Under the pieces are notes generated by a model, which was not told the origin of the DNA, did no database searches, and saw only the letters and a program-made list of their open reading frames with translations. DNA of 64,000 bases from Eisenbergiella tayi (GTDB taxonomy: Bacteria > Bacillota > Clostridia > Lachnospirales > Lachnospiraceae), in contig NZ_MPDJ01000001.1 of assembly GCF_001881565.1 (NCBI RefSeq), positions 714,953-778,952 on the forward strand, read 5' to 3'. Both the position numbers and the translations under genes were made by a program. This document shows positions 34,747 to 42,499 of this stretch, one piece after another (positions within the stretch are counted from its first letter, which is position 1; each line of letters begins with the position of its first letter).

Positions 34747-36839
34747 AACCAGCGCCTCCTTTTCAGATTGGCTTCCAGAACGGATGCCGTTTCCTCCGAC
34801 AGCCTTTCTATCTCAAATTCCACCTCCAGCAGTTCATTTCCGCTATGCTCCACCTTTTCCAGCCGGATATTGATATTCGGATCATTGGTATGGAAAAAGA
34901 ATACCGGATTGGCTTCCTTTTTTTTGCTGAGTTCCCAGCCGTTCATAGCCAGGTAAGCCGGTTCGGAAAGCGGAAGCTCCTCCTCATTCAGTCTGGCCGC
35001 CAGCATACGCACCATACAGGAAGTTTCCGCAGGATCAATACGGATGCCCTTCACACCTTCCTTCACAGGCAGGGAAACGCGCATCCGTCCCTCTACCATA
35101 TAGCTGAGATAGAGATAATAAGAATGCTCAGGACTGTAGCCCGTGCCATAATCTTCGAAAATCTGTACCTTGTTGTTTTCCAGGTCCGCAAAAAATCCCT
35201 GCCAGGGTATGGCCCTTCTTCCAAGCAGCACCCGCATATCGGAAACGGACACACGGTTGCCGGTAACCGCCTTCTGGAACCTTCGTTCCCTGGCCCGGTA
35301 TTCCTTTGCCGCCTCTTCATTGATTCCAAGCTCTTTCGTCCAGTCCTCCAGGACAAGCTTCTTACGCTTCCCATTGCCCATCTGGTAACAGTAAAGGGCG
35401 CGGAACGCCAGCGCATTGGTATCCACAATTTCCTCAAAGGTCCATTCGTAATCGATAAGGTTCCATCTGCCGTTCGTATCGACGAGTATATTCCCGAAAA
35501 TCAGATCATAATCCGATACCGGCTGCTGGGGACGGTAGCTTATTTTATTCATATATTCATAAAACAGCTTTCGGAAAGACTCCAAATCCTCTTCTTCCAG
35601 GCATTCATCCAGCATTTCCTCAAGCGTACAGCCCTCCAGATACTCCAGCTGCACATAGGGCAGAGAATTCCCATCCTTTATTAGATGACATTCATTGATA
35701 AAAAGACCGCTTCCGTCAAATCTTTTTTTCAATTTTTTATAATATTCCGAAATGTTTCCCACATGCTCCACCGCGGCCGGACCGGCCGGATATTTACGGA
35801 CGCAGCGCTTTTTGCCCGCTCCGCCGGTTCCGTCAGGCCGCCCGCCGGATTCCAGGATATCCGTCCGGATGGCATAAATATCCGCCCGGTCATTGGAAAA
35901 TTTGGAGTAGATTGTCTGCGGTGCAGGTCCTGTCATGATCAGATAAGAGTTGCTGTACATGGGGAAAATACCTTCCCGGATCACCATGTCAAACACATTT
36001 TTTTCATCAAAAAGGAGCATCCGGTCCGCATCAAAATTCCGCAGGTTCTTACTCAGCTCTCCCACCTTGGGAAGGCGCCTGTCCGAATAAATGGTATCCG
36101 CAAATTTATAATCCGGGTATGGATAATAGAAATGATAGTCGGAAATGCCACATTTGGCAAAAAGCTTTTCAAATCCGCCCCTTGTAAAGGTACGCACCAC
36201 GCCTCCGTCCGGATAATCCTCAATCCCCGCAAAAAACTGGGAAAGGTGATCCTCCACGCAGCCGGCCCAATACTTCATTCCCATTTTATTTTCAATGGCA
36301 ATAACCAGATTGCCGTCTTTTTTTACATGCTTCTGGTTAATCTTCAGGAAATCCTCAAAGGGTGTCTGGGTAGGAATGTAGCTCTGCCCGTATTCAAAAA
36401 CACCGATAAGAAGGACATAATCATAATCACAGGGCAGCACAGGTTCAATATCATTGAAATTGCCCACATAAATAGTCACATTATCATGCTCGCGGTTACG
36501 GTAAGCGTTGATAAGGCTTCTTTTTTTGGACAGATCCACACAGGTTACGCTGCCTGCCTTTTCCGCCAGGACACCAGTAATGGCGCCCATGCCGCTTCCC
36601 ACCTCAAGCACCTTGGTATTCTTATCCATGGGAAGCCATGATACAATATTCTGCCTTTGGGGAGAAAGATGATAAAACACAGGCCAGCTGTGTTTCTCCT
36701 CAATCTTTTTCTGATAATCCTCCGGGGGACATGTTTTCACAATGTCCAGTATCTCATCTTCTACGGTTCCGTCACAGTAGAAGTCTTCTCCGGGGTAAAA
36801 GGATAAGTCCAGTGTTACCTTTCCTATCTGCTCCGTCAT
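34743..36839 (-). CDS. SAM methyltransferase-kinase-like fusion (WbdD-like architecture)
   Basis: 698 residues. The N-terminal class I methyltransferase has motif I VLEVGSGMGAITG (77-89) and acidic TCVDLS (99-104). After a linker comes a kinase-like domain (about 365-500) with DYDLIFGN (Asp443, Asp445, Asn450), matching H-x-D-x(4)-N with the first His replaced by Asp, and LIDYEW (Asp463) in the place of the metal-binding aspartate. The last 150 residues are beta-rich and unassigned. Methyltransferase plus kinase in one chain is the layout of WbdD, which caps O-antigen chains. Here it precedes GTs and follows an ABC exporter with a Wzt-type C-domain, so a chain-capping role is plausible. Confidence 0.82.
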   Translation of the reverse strand: MTEQIGKVTLDLSFYPGEDFYCDGTVEDEILDIVKTCPPEDYQKKIEEKHSWPVFYHLSPQRQNIVSWLPMDKNTKVLEVGSGMGAITGVLAEKAGSVTCVDLSKKRSLINAYRNREHDNVTIYVGNFNDIEPVLPCDYDYVLLIGVFEYGQSYIPTQTPFEDFLKINQKHVKKDGNLVIAIENKMGMKYWAGCVEDHLSQFFAGIEDYPDGGVVRTFTRGGFEKLFAKCGISDYHFYYPYPDYKFADTIYSDRRLPKVGELSKNLRNFDADRMLLFDEKNVFDMVIREGIFPMYSNSYLIMTGPAPQTIYSKFSNDRADIYAIRTDILESGGRPDGTGGAGKKRCVRKYPAGPAAVEHVGNISEYYKKLKKRFDGSGLFINECHLIKDGNSLPYVQLEYLEGCTLEEMLDECLEEEDLESFRKLFYEYMNKISYRPQQPVSDYDLIFGNILVDTNGRWNLIDYEWTFEEIVDTNALAFRALYCYQMGNGKRKKLVLEDWTKELGINEEAAKEYRARERRFQKAVTGNRVSVSDMRVLLGRRAIPWQGFFADLENNKVQIFEDYGTGYSPEHSYYLYLSYMVEGRMRVSLPVKEGVKGIRIDPAETSCMVRMLAARLNEEELPLSEPAYLAMNGWELSKKKEANPVFFFHTNDPNINIRLEKVEHSGNELLEVEFEIERLSEETASVLEANLKRRRWF

Positions 36840-36863
36840 CTTCGGCCCTTGCCTTTCCGTTCG

Positions 36864-38186
36864 TTATGATCTCTTTACCGACACCTCAGACTCCATATCA
36901 AAATATCCCACCGTATCCCTGTCCGAAATAATGGTCAGATTGATGATATCATACAGCCTGTGGTAAACCGTAAAGGTATCCCCCTTGTATCCGGTAACCC
37001 CCAGGGACAGCAGATAATCCCCGCCCTGAAGCCGCACCTTCTGGGTAAAGGTGATTTCCAGCTCTTCGCCGGCTTTCACCCCTTCCAGGAACGCCCGCTC
37101 CACCATCGTGTTGGTACCGGTAATTTCCACACCCTTGATATTCTTGACAGACAGAGCAAAGATAGGAGCCGCCACATCCTCATGAATGCGCACATTCATA
37201 TGAAGGGTAAAGGGTTCCCCCTTCAGAATGGTGGTCGTCCGTATCCCGTTCCCATCCGTCACATAATAGCCGGTAATCTCCGCTTCTTTGGTTCCATACT
37301 CCAGCGCCTGAGGATTAACCCCCTGTTCTTCCTTAACCGGCGTTTTCTTTTCCGTTTTAACGCCGTCCGCTTTCGCTGCCGCCGCGTCCCGGATGTCCTG
37401 ATCCTGAAGCAGACCGCCCTTACCGTCTGTTTCCGGCATTTCATACTGCCCCACAAGCACACGCTTGTAGGTATCTATCATCTCCTTGGGGCTGCCTTCT
37501 CCCAGCTTCACCCCCTGGTTTAAAAGTACCGCTCTGTCACAGTATTTACTGATTGCGCTCAAATCATGACTCACAAAGAGAATTGTTTTTCCCTGTTTCT
37601 TAAATTCTTCGAATTTATGGTAGCATTTCGCCTGAAAAAACACATCTCCGACAGAAAGCGCTTCATCCACGATGAGGATTTCGGGATCAATATTTATGGC
37701 TACAGCAAAAGCCAGCCTTACAAACATACCGCTGGAATACGTTTTGACGGGCTGGTATACATATTCTCCGATATCCGCGAAATCCAGAATATCCTGAAGC
37801 TTTTCATCGATTTCTTTTTCAGAAAAACCAATCATGGAACCATTCAGATATACATTTTCTATCCCGTTGTACTCCATGTTGAAACCGGCTCCCAGCTCCA
37901 GAAGGGCTGAAATCCTGCCGTTGACCTGAACGACGCCGCTTGTCTCATTCAGTACGCCGGTTATGATTTTAAGAATAGTGGATTTACCGGAACCGTTTGT
38001 CCCGATGATACCCACGCATTCCCCCTGGTAAACATCCAGATCCACGCCCCTGAGGGCAAAATGCTCCCTGTATTTCTTTTTTCGGGAAAGCCCCAGGGAA
38101 TCGACGAGCCTGTCCCGGTTATGATCATAGAGCTTATATACTTTATTCAGCCCCTCCACATGGATGGCAAGCTGCTTTTCTTCCAT
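36864..38186 (-). CDS. Polysaccharide ABC transporter ATPase with Wzt-type C-terminal domain
   Basis: 440 residues from the ATG at 38186 (AAGAGGT site); the ATG at 38267 would read through hairpins. The ATPase part has Walker A GTNGSGKST, signature YSSGMFVRLAF, Walker B EILIVDEAL and the H-loop FVSHDLSA. A Lys/Glu-rich linker leads to a C-terminal beta-sandwich of about 140 residues (ITGYYVTDGNGIRTTT to the end). In the Wzt family this domain binds the modified non-reducing end of the glycan before export. Canonical TagH-type ATPases have unrelated C-termini. It pairs with the permease upstream. Confidence 0.93.
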   Translation of the reverse strand: MEEKQLAIHVEGLNKVYKLYDHNRDRLVDSLGLSRKKKYREHFALRGVDLDVYQGECVGIIGTNGSGKSTILKIITGVLNETSGVVQVNGRISALLELGAGFNMEYNGIENVYLNGSMIGFSEKEIDEKLQDILDFADIGEYVYQPVKTYSSGMFVRLAFAVAINIDPEILIVDEALSVGDVFFQAKCYHKFEEFKKQGKTILFVSHDLSAISKYCDRAVLLNQGVKLGEGSPKEMIDTYKRVLVGQYEMPETDGKGGLLQDQDIRDAAAAKADGVKTEKKTPVKEEQGVNPQALEYGTKEAEITGYYVTDGNGIRTTTILKGEPFTLHMNVRIHEDVAAPIFALSVKNIKGVEITGTNTMVERAFLEGVKAGEELEITFTQKVRLQGGDYLLSLGVTGYKGDTFTVYHRLYDIINLTIISDRDTVGYFDMESEVSVKRS

Positions 38187-38198
38187 AATTATACCTCT

Positions 38199-38321
38199 TG
38201 TCCGCATCAGCGGACACATATATTCAATAAGAAGAACGCGTCTTTCGCGTTCTTCAGTGTGAAACATAGAATTTCCTGACGAAGCGGCCTCTGCCGCGAG
38301 TCTTGGAAATTCTTTTCACAC
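38199..38321 (-). promoter_or_regulatory. Three consecutive hairpins between the permease and ATPase genes
   Basis: The 140-nt intercistronic RNA folds into three stems. The first is a long interrupted stem formed by GTGTGAAA/TTTCACAC (38257-38264 with 38314-38321), GAATTTCC/GGAAATTC (38269-38276 with 38305-38312) and GCGG/CCGC (38284-38297). The second is GAAGAACGCG/CGCGTTCTTC (38231-38240 with 38246-38255). The third is TGTCCGC/GCGGACA (38199-38216), ending beside the ATPase ribosome binding site. There is no strong U-run, so mRNA processing or translational control seems likelier than termination. Confidence 0.7.
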
Positions 38322-38326
38322 TTCCC

Positions 38327-39352
38327 TTACATGATATCCGCAAAATGTACTTTAAGCCGTTTATATACCAATGCGCCGATACAGAAAAGGCCGATGGTAA
38401 TAATCCAGAAATACATGGTAGAATAAAAATCCTCCCAGAACCACTGTTTTTCATAGATCGCACTGCGGTAGCCTTCCACAATGTATACGAGAGGATTTAT
38501 TTTAACCAGCATCTGCGCCTTTTTGCTGAAGCTTCCCAGATTCCACAGAACGGGAGTCGCCCACATGCCTATCTGCAGGGCAATATTTACAATCTGCTGC
38601 AGATCCCGGAAATAAATTACCACGGAACAGGTTGTATAGCTGACAGCCAGTACAAGCACAAACATACAGAAGCTGTAATAAAAAATCTGCAGCGTATACA
38701 GACTGGGCGTAAATCCATAAAACCAGGCAATTATCAGAAGCACCAACACAAAAAAGCCATGGATGAACGTGGCTGCAATAATTTTGATAATAGGCAGTAT
38801 ACTGATTTTAAATACTACTTTTTTTACCAGATATTCATATTCCAGAAGCGCCATCATTCCGTTGACAATGGCTTCGGAAAAATAGAACCAGGGTACGAGG
38901 CCGGCCGTAAGGAATACCAGATAAGGGACTTCAATCCCCTCTCCCACAAGCGTTGCCTTCTGAGGCATGATTACCTGGAATACAATGTAATACATCGCCA
39001 CAGTCACCACCGGCTGGATCATTGCCCACACCGCACCCATATAGGATCCGGCATATCTTCTCTTGAAATCGTTCTTCGCCAGCCGCCATATCAGCCGTCT
39101 GTTCTGATAAAGTTCAAAGGGAAGCTGCGTGATTTTATCATAAAACTTAATAAACGCAATGACAGCGATCACAATCAGTGTACAGGCAATTATTTTCTTA
39201 ACCAGCTCATCCGTCTGATTTGCAAGGGGATTATGATAGCAGACAATAATCACCCCCATTATTAACATCACGAGGGTGAATATGGTAATTCCCGCTTTTT
39301 TATTAATACCCTGTCCGATAACCGGAATTTGTTTTTTCTCTTTGTTTTTCAT
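38327..39352 (-). CDS. Polysaccharide ABC-2 transporter permease (Wzm/TagG family)
   Basis: 341 residues. Two N-terminal helices (residues about 20-65) unusual for the family come before the ABC-2 core, which starts near RLIWRLAKNDFKRRYAGSYMG, the typical amphipathic entry helix of TagG/Wzm. Six further helices follow, and NPLVYIVEGYR is the conserved late motif. It forms the export channel with the Wzt-like ATPase and moves undecaprenyl-linked glycan across the membrane. It lies 7 nt after rfbC, so it belongs to the rhamnose operon. Confidence 0.92.
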   Translation of the reverse strand: MKNKEKKQIPVIGQGINKKAGITIFTLVMLIMGVIIVCYHNPLANQTDELVKKIIACTLIVIAVIAFIKFYDKITQLPFELYQNRRLIWRLAKNDFKRRYAGSYMGAVWAMIQPVVTVAMYYIVFQVIMPQKATLVGEGIEVPYLVFLTAGLVPWFYFSEAIVNGMMALLEYEYLVKKVVFKISILPIIKIIAATFIHGFFVLVLLIIAWFYGFTPSLYTLQIFYYSFCMFVLVLAVSYTTCSVVIYFRDLQQIVNIALQIGMWATPVLWNLGSFSKKAQMLVKINPLVYIVEGYRSAIYEKQWFWEDFYSTMYFWIITIGLFCIGALVYKRLKVHFADIM

Positions 39353-39359
39353 TCTGCTT

Positions 39360-39914
39360 CTATCTTCCCGTATAACTCTTAATTCCGCCCCACTTCGTAT
39401 CCTTTTCGGACTGAATCAGCTTCATGCCTTCCGGAATAGGCCACTCAACGCCGATATCCGGGTCATTCCAGGCAAGACCGCCTTCATCATTGGGATGATA
39501 GAAGTCCGTGCATTTATAAGCGAACTCCGCATAATCAGAAAGCACAAGAAAACCGTGCGCAAAATTTTTCGGCACAAAAAACTGCTTTTTATTTTCTTCG
39601 GTTAGAAGAACGCCGAACCACTTTCCGAAGGTAGGGGAGCCTTTCCTCAAGTCCACCGCCACGTCATAGACCTCTCCCTTCAGGGCACGCACCAACTTAT
39701 CCTGGGGATAATTGATCTGAAAATGAAGACCTCTCAGCACACCCTTGGATGACGCAGACTGGTTATCCTGAACAAACACCTGATCGATTCCCGCCGCTTT
39801 ATAATCATTATAATTATAGGTTTCCATGAAATATCCGCGCTCATCAACGAATACCGCAGGCGTGATAACCTTCAGCCCCTCTATTTCGCATGTCTCTACT
39901 GTAATTTTACCCAT
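39360..39914 (-). CDS. rfbC: dTDP-4-dehydrorhamnose 3,5-epimerase
   Basis: 184 residues of cupin fold. Motifs are FVDERGYFMETYN, FVQDNQSASSKGVLRGLHFQ (catalytic His in the last part) and VDLRKGSPTFG, with KNFAHGFLVLSD near the end. It converts dTDP-4-dehydro-6-deoxyglucose to dTDP-4-dehydrorhamnose. It is third in the order rfbB-rfbA-rfbC and is followed closely by the exporter. The start has a GAGGAA site. Confidence 0.96.
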   Translation of the reverse strand: MGKITVETCEIEGLKVITPAVFVDERGYFMETYNYNDYKAAGIDQVFVQDNQSASSKGVLRGLHFQINYPQDKLVRALKGEVYDVAVDLRKGSPTFGKWFGVLLTEENKKQFFVPKNFAHGFLVLSDYAEFAYKCTDFYHPNDEGGLAWNDPDIGVEWPIPEGMKLIQSEKDTKWGGIKSYTGR

Positions 39915-39989
39915 CTTAACAATTCCTCGATTCCTGTCGCTCTTTTTGTACGTAATCCATTTCTTCGGCGGTGCCGGCTGCCTCCCGGC

Positions 39990-40859
39990 TTACAGCCCGT
40001 TGGCAACCTCCACCATATATTTTCCATAATCCGTCTTCATCAGCGGCTCCGCCAGCTTCAGAAGCTGCTCCCGGGAGATAAAACCTCTCTTATAAGCAAT
40101 TTCTTCTATACAGGAAATATAAAGCCCCTGTCTCTTCTGGAAGGCCGACACAAAATCTGCCGCATCCAGAAGGGAATCATGGCTTCCCGTATCCAGCCAG
40201 GCAAACCCTCTCCCCAGCGTTTCCACCTGAAGCGTTCCCCTGCGGAGATATTCATTATTTACGGAAGTGATTTCAATTTCCCCTCTTGCCGAAGGCTTTA
40301 CATTTCTTGCAATCTCCACGACATCATTATCGTAGAAATACAGTCCCGGCACCGCATAATTACTCCGGGGATTTTCCGGTTTTTCTTCGATGGAAAGGGC
40401 TTTTCCGTTTTCATCGAATTCCACCACACCGTATTCTCTCGGATCCCGGACATAATATCCAAAAATCGTAGCACCCTTCTCCCGGGAAGCAGCGTTCCTG
40501 AGCACCCTGGAAAAGCTCTGCCCATAGAAAATATTATCTCCCAGTACAAGCGCCACACTGTCATTTCCTATAAAATCCGCTCCTAAAATAAAGGCATCCG
40601 CCAATCCTCTGGGCTGATCCTGTACCGCATAGGAAAGAGAAAGCCCCAGCTGTTCCCCGGTTCCGAACAGTTCCCGGAAAACAGGAAGATCTCTCGGAGT
40701 GGAGATAATCAGTATCTCCCGGATATCCGCCAGCATCAGTATGGACAGCGGATAATAAATCATGGGCTTGTCATACACCGGCATAATCTGCTTGGAAATT
40801 GCCTTGGTCAGCGGATAAAGCCTGGTTCCGCTTCCTCCTGCAAGAATAATACCTTTCAT
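39990..40859 (-). CDS. rfbA: Glucose-1-phosphate thymidylyltransferase
   Basis: 289 residues. The nucleotidyltransferase signature [16 protein letters not shown] is at the N-terminus. [23 protein letters not shown] (metal-binding Asp) and [15 protein letters not shown] are all typical of RmlA. It makes dTDP-glucose from glucose-1-phosphate supplied by the mutase downstream. The start has a GGAGG site. It sits 69 nt after rfbB. Confidence 0.97.
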   Translation of the reverse strand: MKGIILAGGSGTRLYPLTKAISKQIMPVYDKPMIYYPLSILMLADIREILIISTPRDLPVFRELFGTGEQLGLSLSYAVQDQPRGLADAFILGADFIGNDSVALVLGDNIFYGQSFSRVLRNAASREKGATIFGYYVRDPREYGVVEFDENGKALSIEEKPENPRSNYAVPGLYFYDNDVVEIARNVKPSARGEIEITSVNNEYLRRGTLQVETLGRGFAWLDTGSHDSLLDAADFVSAFQKRQGLYISCIEEIAYKRGFISREQLLKLAEPLMKTDYGKYMVEVANGL

Positions 40860-40928
40860 AAATAAACCTCCATCGTTTTACGTCGGGTTTTATCGATAAT
40901 AAGAATGGCCCGCAGCTCGTGGCATCCC

Positions 40929-42005
40929 TTATTTATACATCTCGTTATAATATTTCTGATAATCTCCGCTGGTCACATTTTTCATCCAGTCTTCATGGCT
41001 GAAATACCAGGCGATAGTCTTCTTAATCCCTTCCGCAAACATGGTTTCCGGTTCCCAGCCGATTTCCGACTTGATTTTATCCGGAGCGATGGCATATCTG
41101 CGATCATGGCCCTTACGGTCTTCCACATAGGTGATCAGATCCTTGGATACCAGCGCTTTTCTCGGATCGTCATCCGCGAGCATCTCCTGAAGGGTTTCTA
41201 TGATGATTTCAATAATCTGTATGTTCTGTTTTTCATTATGTCCGCCCACATTATAGGTCTCGAAAAGCCTGCCCTTTTCCTGTACCATGTCGATGGCCTT
41301 GGCATGATCCTCCACATACAGCCAGTCACGTACGTTTTTGCCGTCGCCGTATACGGGAAGCTTCTTTCCGTGGAGGGCGTTGTTGATGATCAGAGGAATC
41401 AGCTTTTCCGGGAACTGGTAAGGGCCGTAATTGTTCGAGCAGTTCGTGATGTTCGCCGGGAAATGATAGGTGTCCATATATGCCTTCACAAGCATGTCCG
41501 ATCCCGCTTTGCTGGCAGAATAAGGGCTGTGAGGGGCATACGGGGTGGTTTCATAGAAATATTCCCCTTCCTCTTCCAGGGAACCGTATACCTCATCCGT
41601 GGAAACATGCAGGAACTTCTTGCCTTCTTTAAAGGTTCCGTCCGGATTCTCCCAGGCCGCTTTGGCACAGTTAAGCATTACCGCTGTTCCCAGCACATTG
41701 GTATTCACAAAAACTTCCGGATTGCGGATGCTTCTGTCCACATGGCTCTCCGCTGCAAAATGTACGACTCTGTCTATGTCATTTTCATTAAAAATCTTCT
41801 CGATTGCTTCCTTGTCGCAGATATTTGCCTTTACAAAGGTATAATTATCCCTGTCTTCCACTTCCTTCAGGTTTTCCAGATTGCCGGCATAGGTAAGGGC
41901 ATCCACATTGATAATACGGATTTCATCCCCGTATTTACGGAACATGTAGTGGATATAATTGGATCCTATAAAACCTGCGCCGCCTGTCACCAAGTAAGTT
42001 CTCAT
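40929..42005 (-). CDS. rfbB: dTDP-glucose 4,6-dehydratase
   Basis: 358 residues. An extended short-chain dehydrogenase fold with the NAD motif TGGAGFIGSNYIHY, VSTDEVYGSLEEE (catalytic Thr-Asp-Glu), and YSASKAGSDMLV carrying the active-site Tyr-x(3)-Lys. It is the first gene of the polysaccharide operon, with a consensus-like promoter and a structured leader upstream. The pathway's last gene, rfbD, is not in the window, so the reductase must be elsewhere or the sugar may be a different dTDP-6-deoxyhexose. Confidence 0.97.
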   Translation of the reverse strand: MRTYLVTGGAGFIGSNYIHYMFRKYGDEIRIINVDALTYAGNLENLKEVEDRDNYTFVKANICDKEAIEKIFNENDIDRVVHFAAESHVDRSIRNPEVFVNTNVLGTAVMLNCAKAAWENPDGTFKEGKKFLHVSTDEVYGSLEEEGEYFYETTPYAPHSPYSASKAGSDMLVKAYMDTYHFPANITNCSNNYGPYQFPEKLIPLIINNALHGKKLPVYGDGKNVRDWLYVEDHAKAIDMVQEKGRLFETYNVGGHNEKQNIQIIEIIIETLQEMLADDDPRKALVSKDLITYVEDRKGHDRRYAIAPDKIKSEIGWEPETMFAEGIKKTIAWYFSHEDWMKNVTSGDYQKYYNEMYK

Positions 42006-42031
42006 AATTCTTCTCCTTTATCTCCGCCCGC

Positions 42032-42080
42032 AAAAATATACCTGCCTCACATATAAGCAGGCTGTAAAACAGGCAGAAAA
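42032..42080 (-). promoter_or_regulatory. Structured leader of the rfb operon, possible attenuator
   Basis: On the minus strand the segments CTGCCT and CCTGC lie upstream of GAGGCAGG, and each could pair with it. The shorter CCTGC/GCAGG stem is followed by TATATTTTT. Two mutually exclusive pairings ahead of a U-rich tract are the layout of a transcription attenuator. The ligand or trigger is unknown. Confidence 0.45.
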
Positions 42081-42105
42081 ACTGACACTACACTTAATTT
42101 TAATT

Positions 42106-42134
42106 AGTATACCACAAAACTCGGTTTTTACCAA
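42106..42134 (-). promoter_or_regulatory. Predicted sigma-A promoter of the rfb operon
   Basis: TTGGTA (42134-42129) and TATACT (42111-42106) on the minus strand are 17 nt apart, about 100 nt upstream of rfbB. Confidence 0.65.
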
Positions 42135-42159
42135 ATAAAACCTGCCATAAAGTTACACC

Positions 42160-42439
42160 TGGCCCTTGGGATTTCTTAACCTGCCCTTCCTGCTGCTGGG
42201 TTTCTCCCGGCCCTGTCCCACTGCCCTGCCCTCCCGGACGGACTCTATTCCCTGCACGGGCCTTCTAAAAACGCCGGTCCTTTGATTGCGTCCTGTGCAA
42301 TCTTAGTACCGCTGCGTTTTTGGCAGAGCGAGAGCGTGCCCACGTAGGGAATAGAGTCCGTCCGGGAGGGCGGGGCAGCGGGACAGGGCCGGGAGAAACC
42401 CAGCAGCAGGAAGGACAGGTTAAGAAATCCCAAGGGCCA
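42160..42439 (+). repeat. Conserved-core long-hairpin element, copy B
   Basis: Arms 42160-42253 and 42346-42439 are 94-bp inverted repeats with three mismatches, all transitions. The 92-nt core (42254-42345) contains AAAAACGC/GCGTTTTT and CGGT/ACCG stems around a GATTGC/GCAATC hairpin, then a GCGAGAGC mini-hairpin, closed by GGGC/GCCC. The core is nearly identical to that of copy C, and the arms are unrelated to those of A and C. It lies between the rfb promoter and the GH25-gene terminator, in a 494-nt gap. Function unknown. Confidence 0.88.
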
Positions 42440-42460
42440 AGCCACAGCAACCGAAGAATT

Positions 42461-42495
42461 TTGCTTCCGGCAGATCGGAAATCTGCCGGAAGCAA
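42461..42495 (-). terminator. Terminator of the GH25/Big2 gene
   Basis: TTGCTTCCGGCAGAT (42461-42475) and ATCTGCCGGAAGCAA (42481-42495) form a perfect 15-bp stem with a 5-nt loop, 4 nt after the stop codon. On the minus strand it is followed by an A/T-rich tract. Confidence 0.85.
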
Positions 42496-42499
42496 GGGG

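Noticed and set aside
42265..42495. Open reading frames inside the hairpin elements (also 48149-48373 and 26016-26321) that share a peptide ending in SKDRRF or the phrase QKRSGT
   Set aside because: The shared peptides simply reflect the conserved nucleotide core. The frames run through inverted repeats, lack binding sites and differ in frame between copies.
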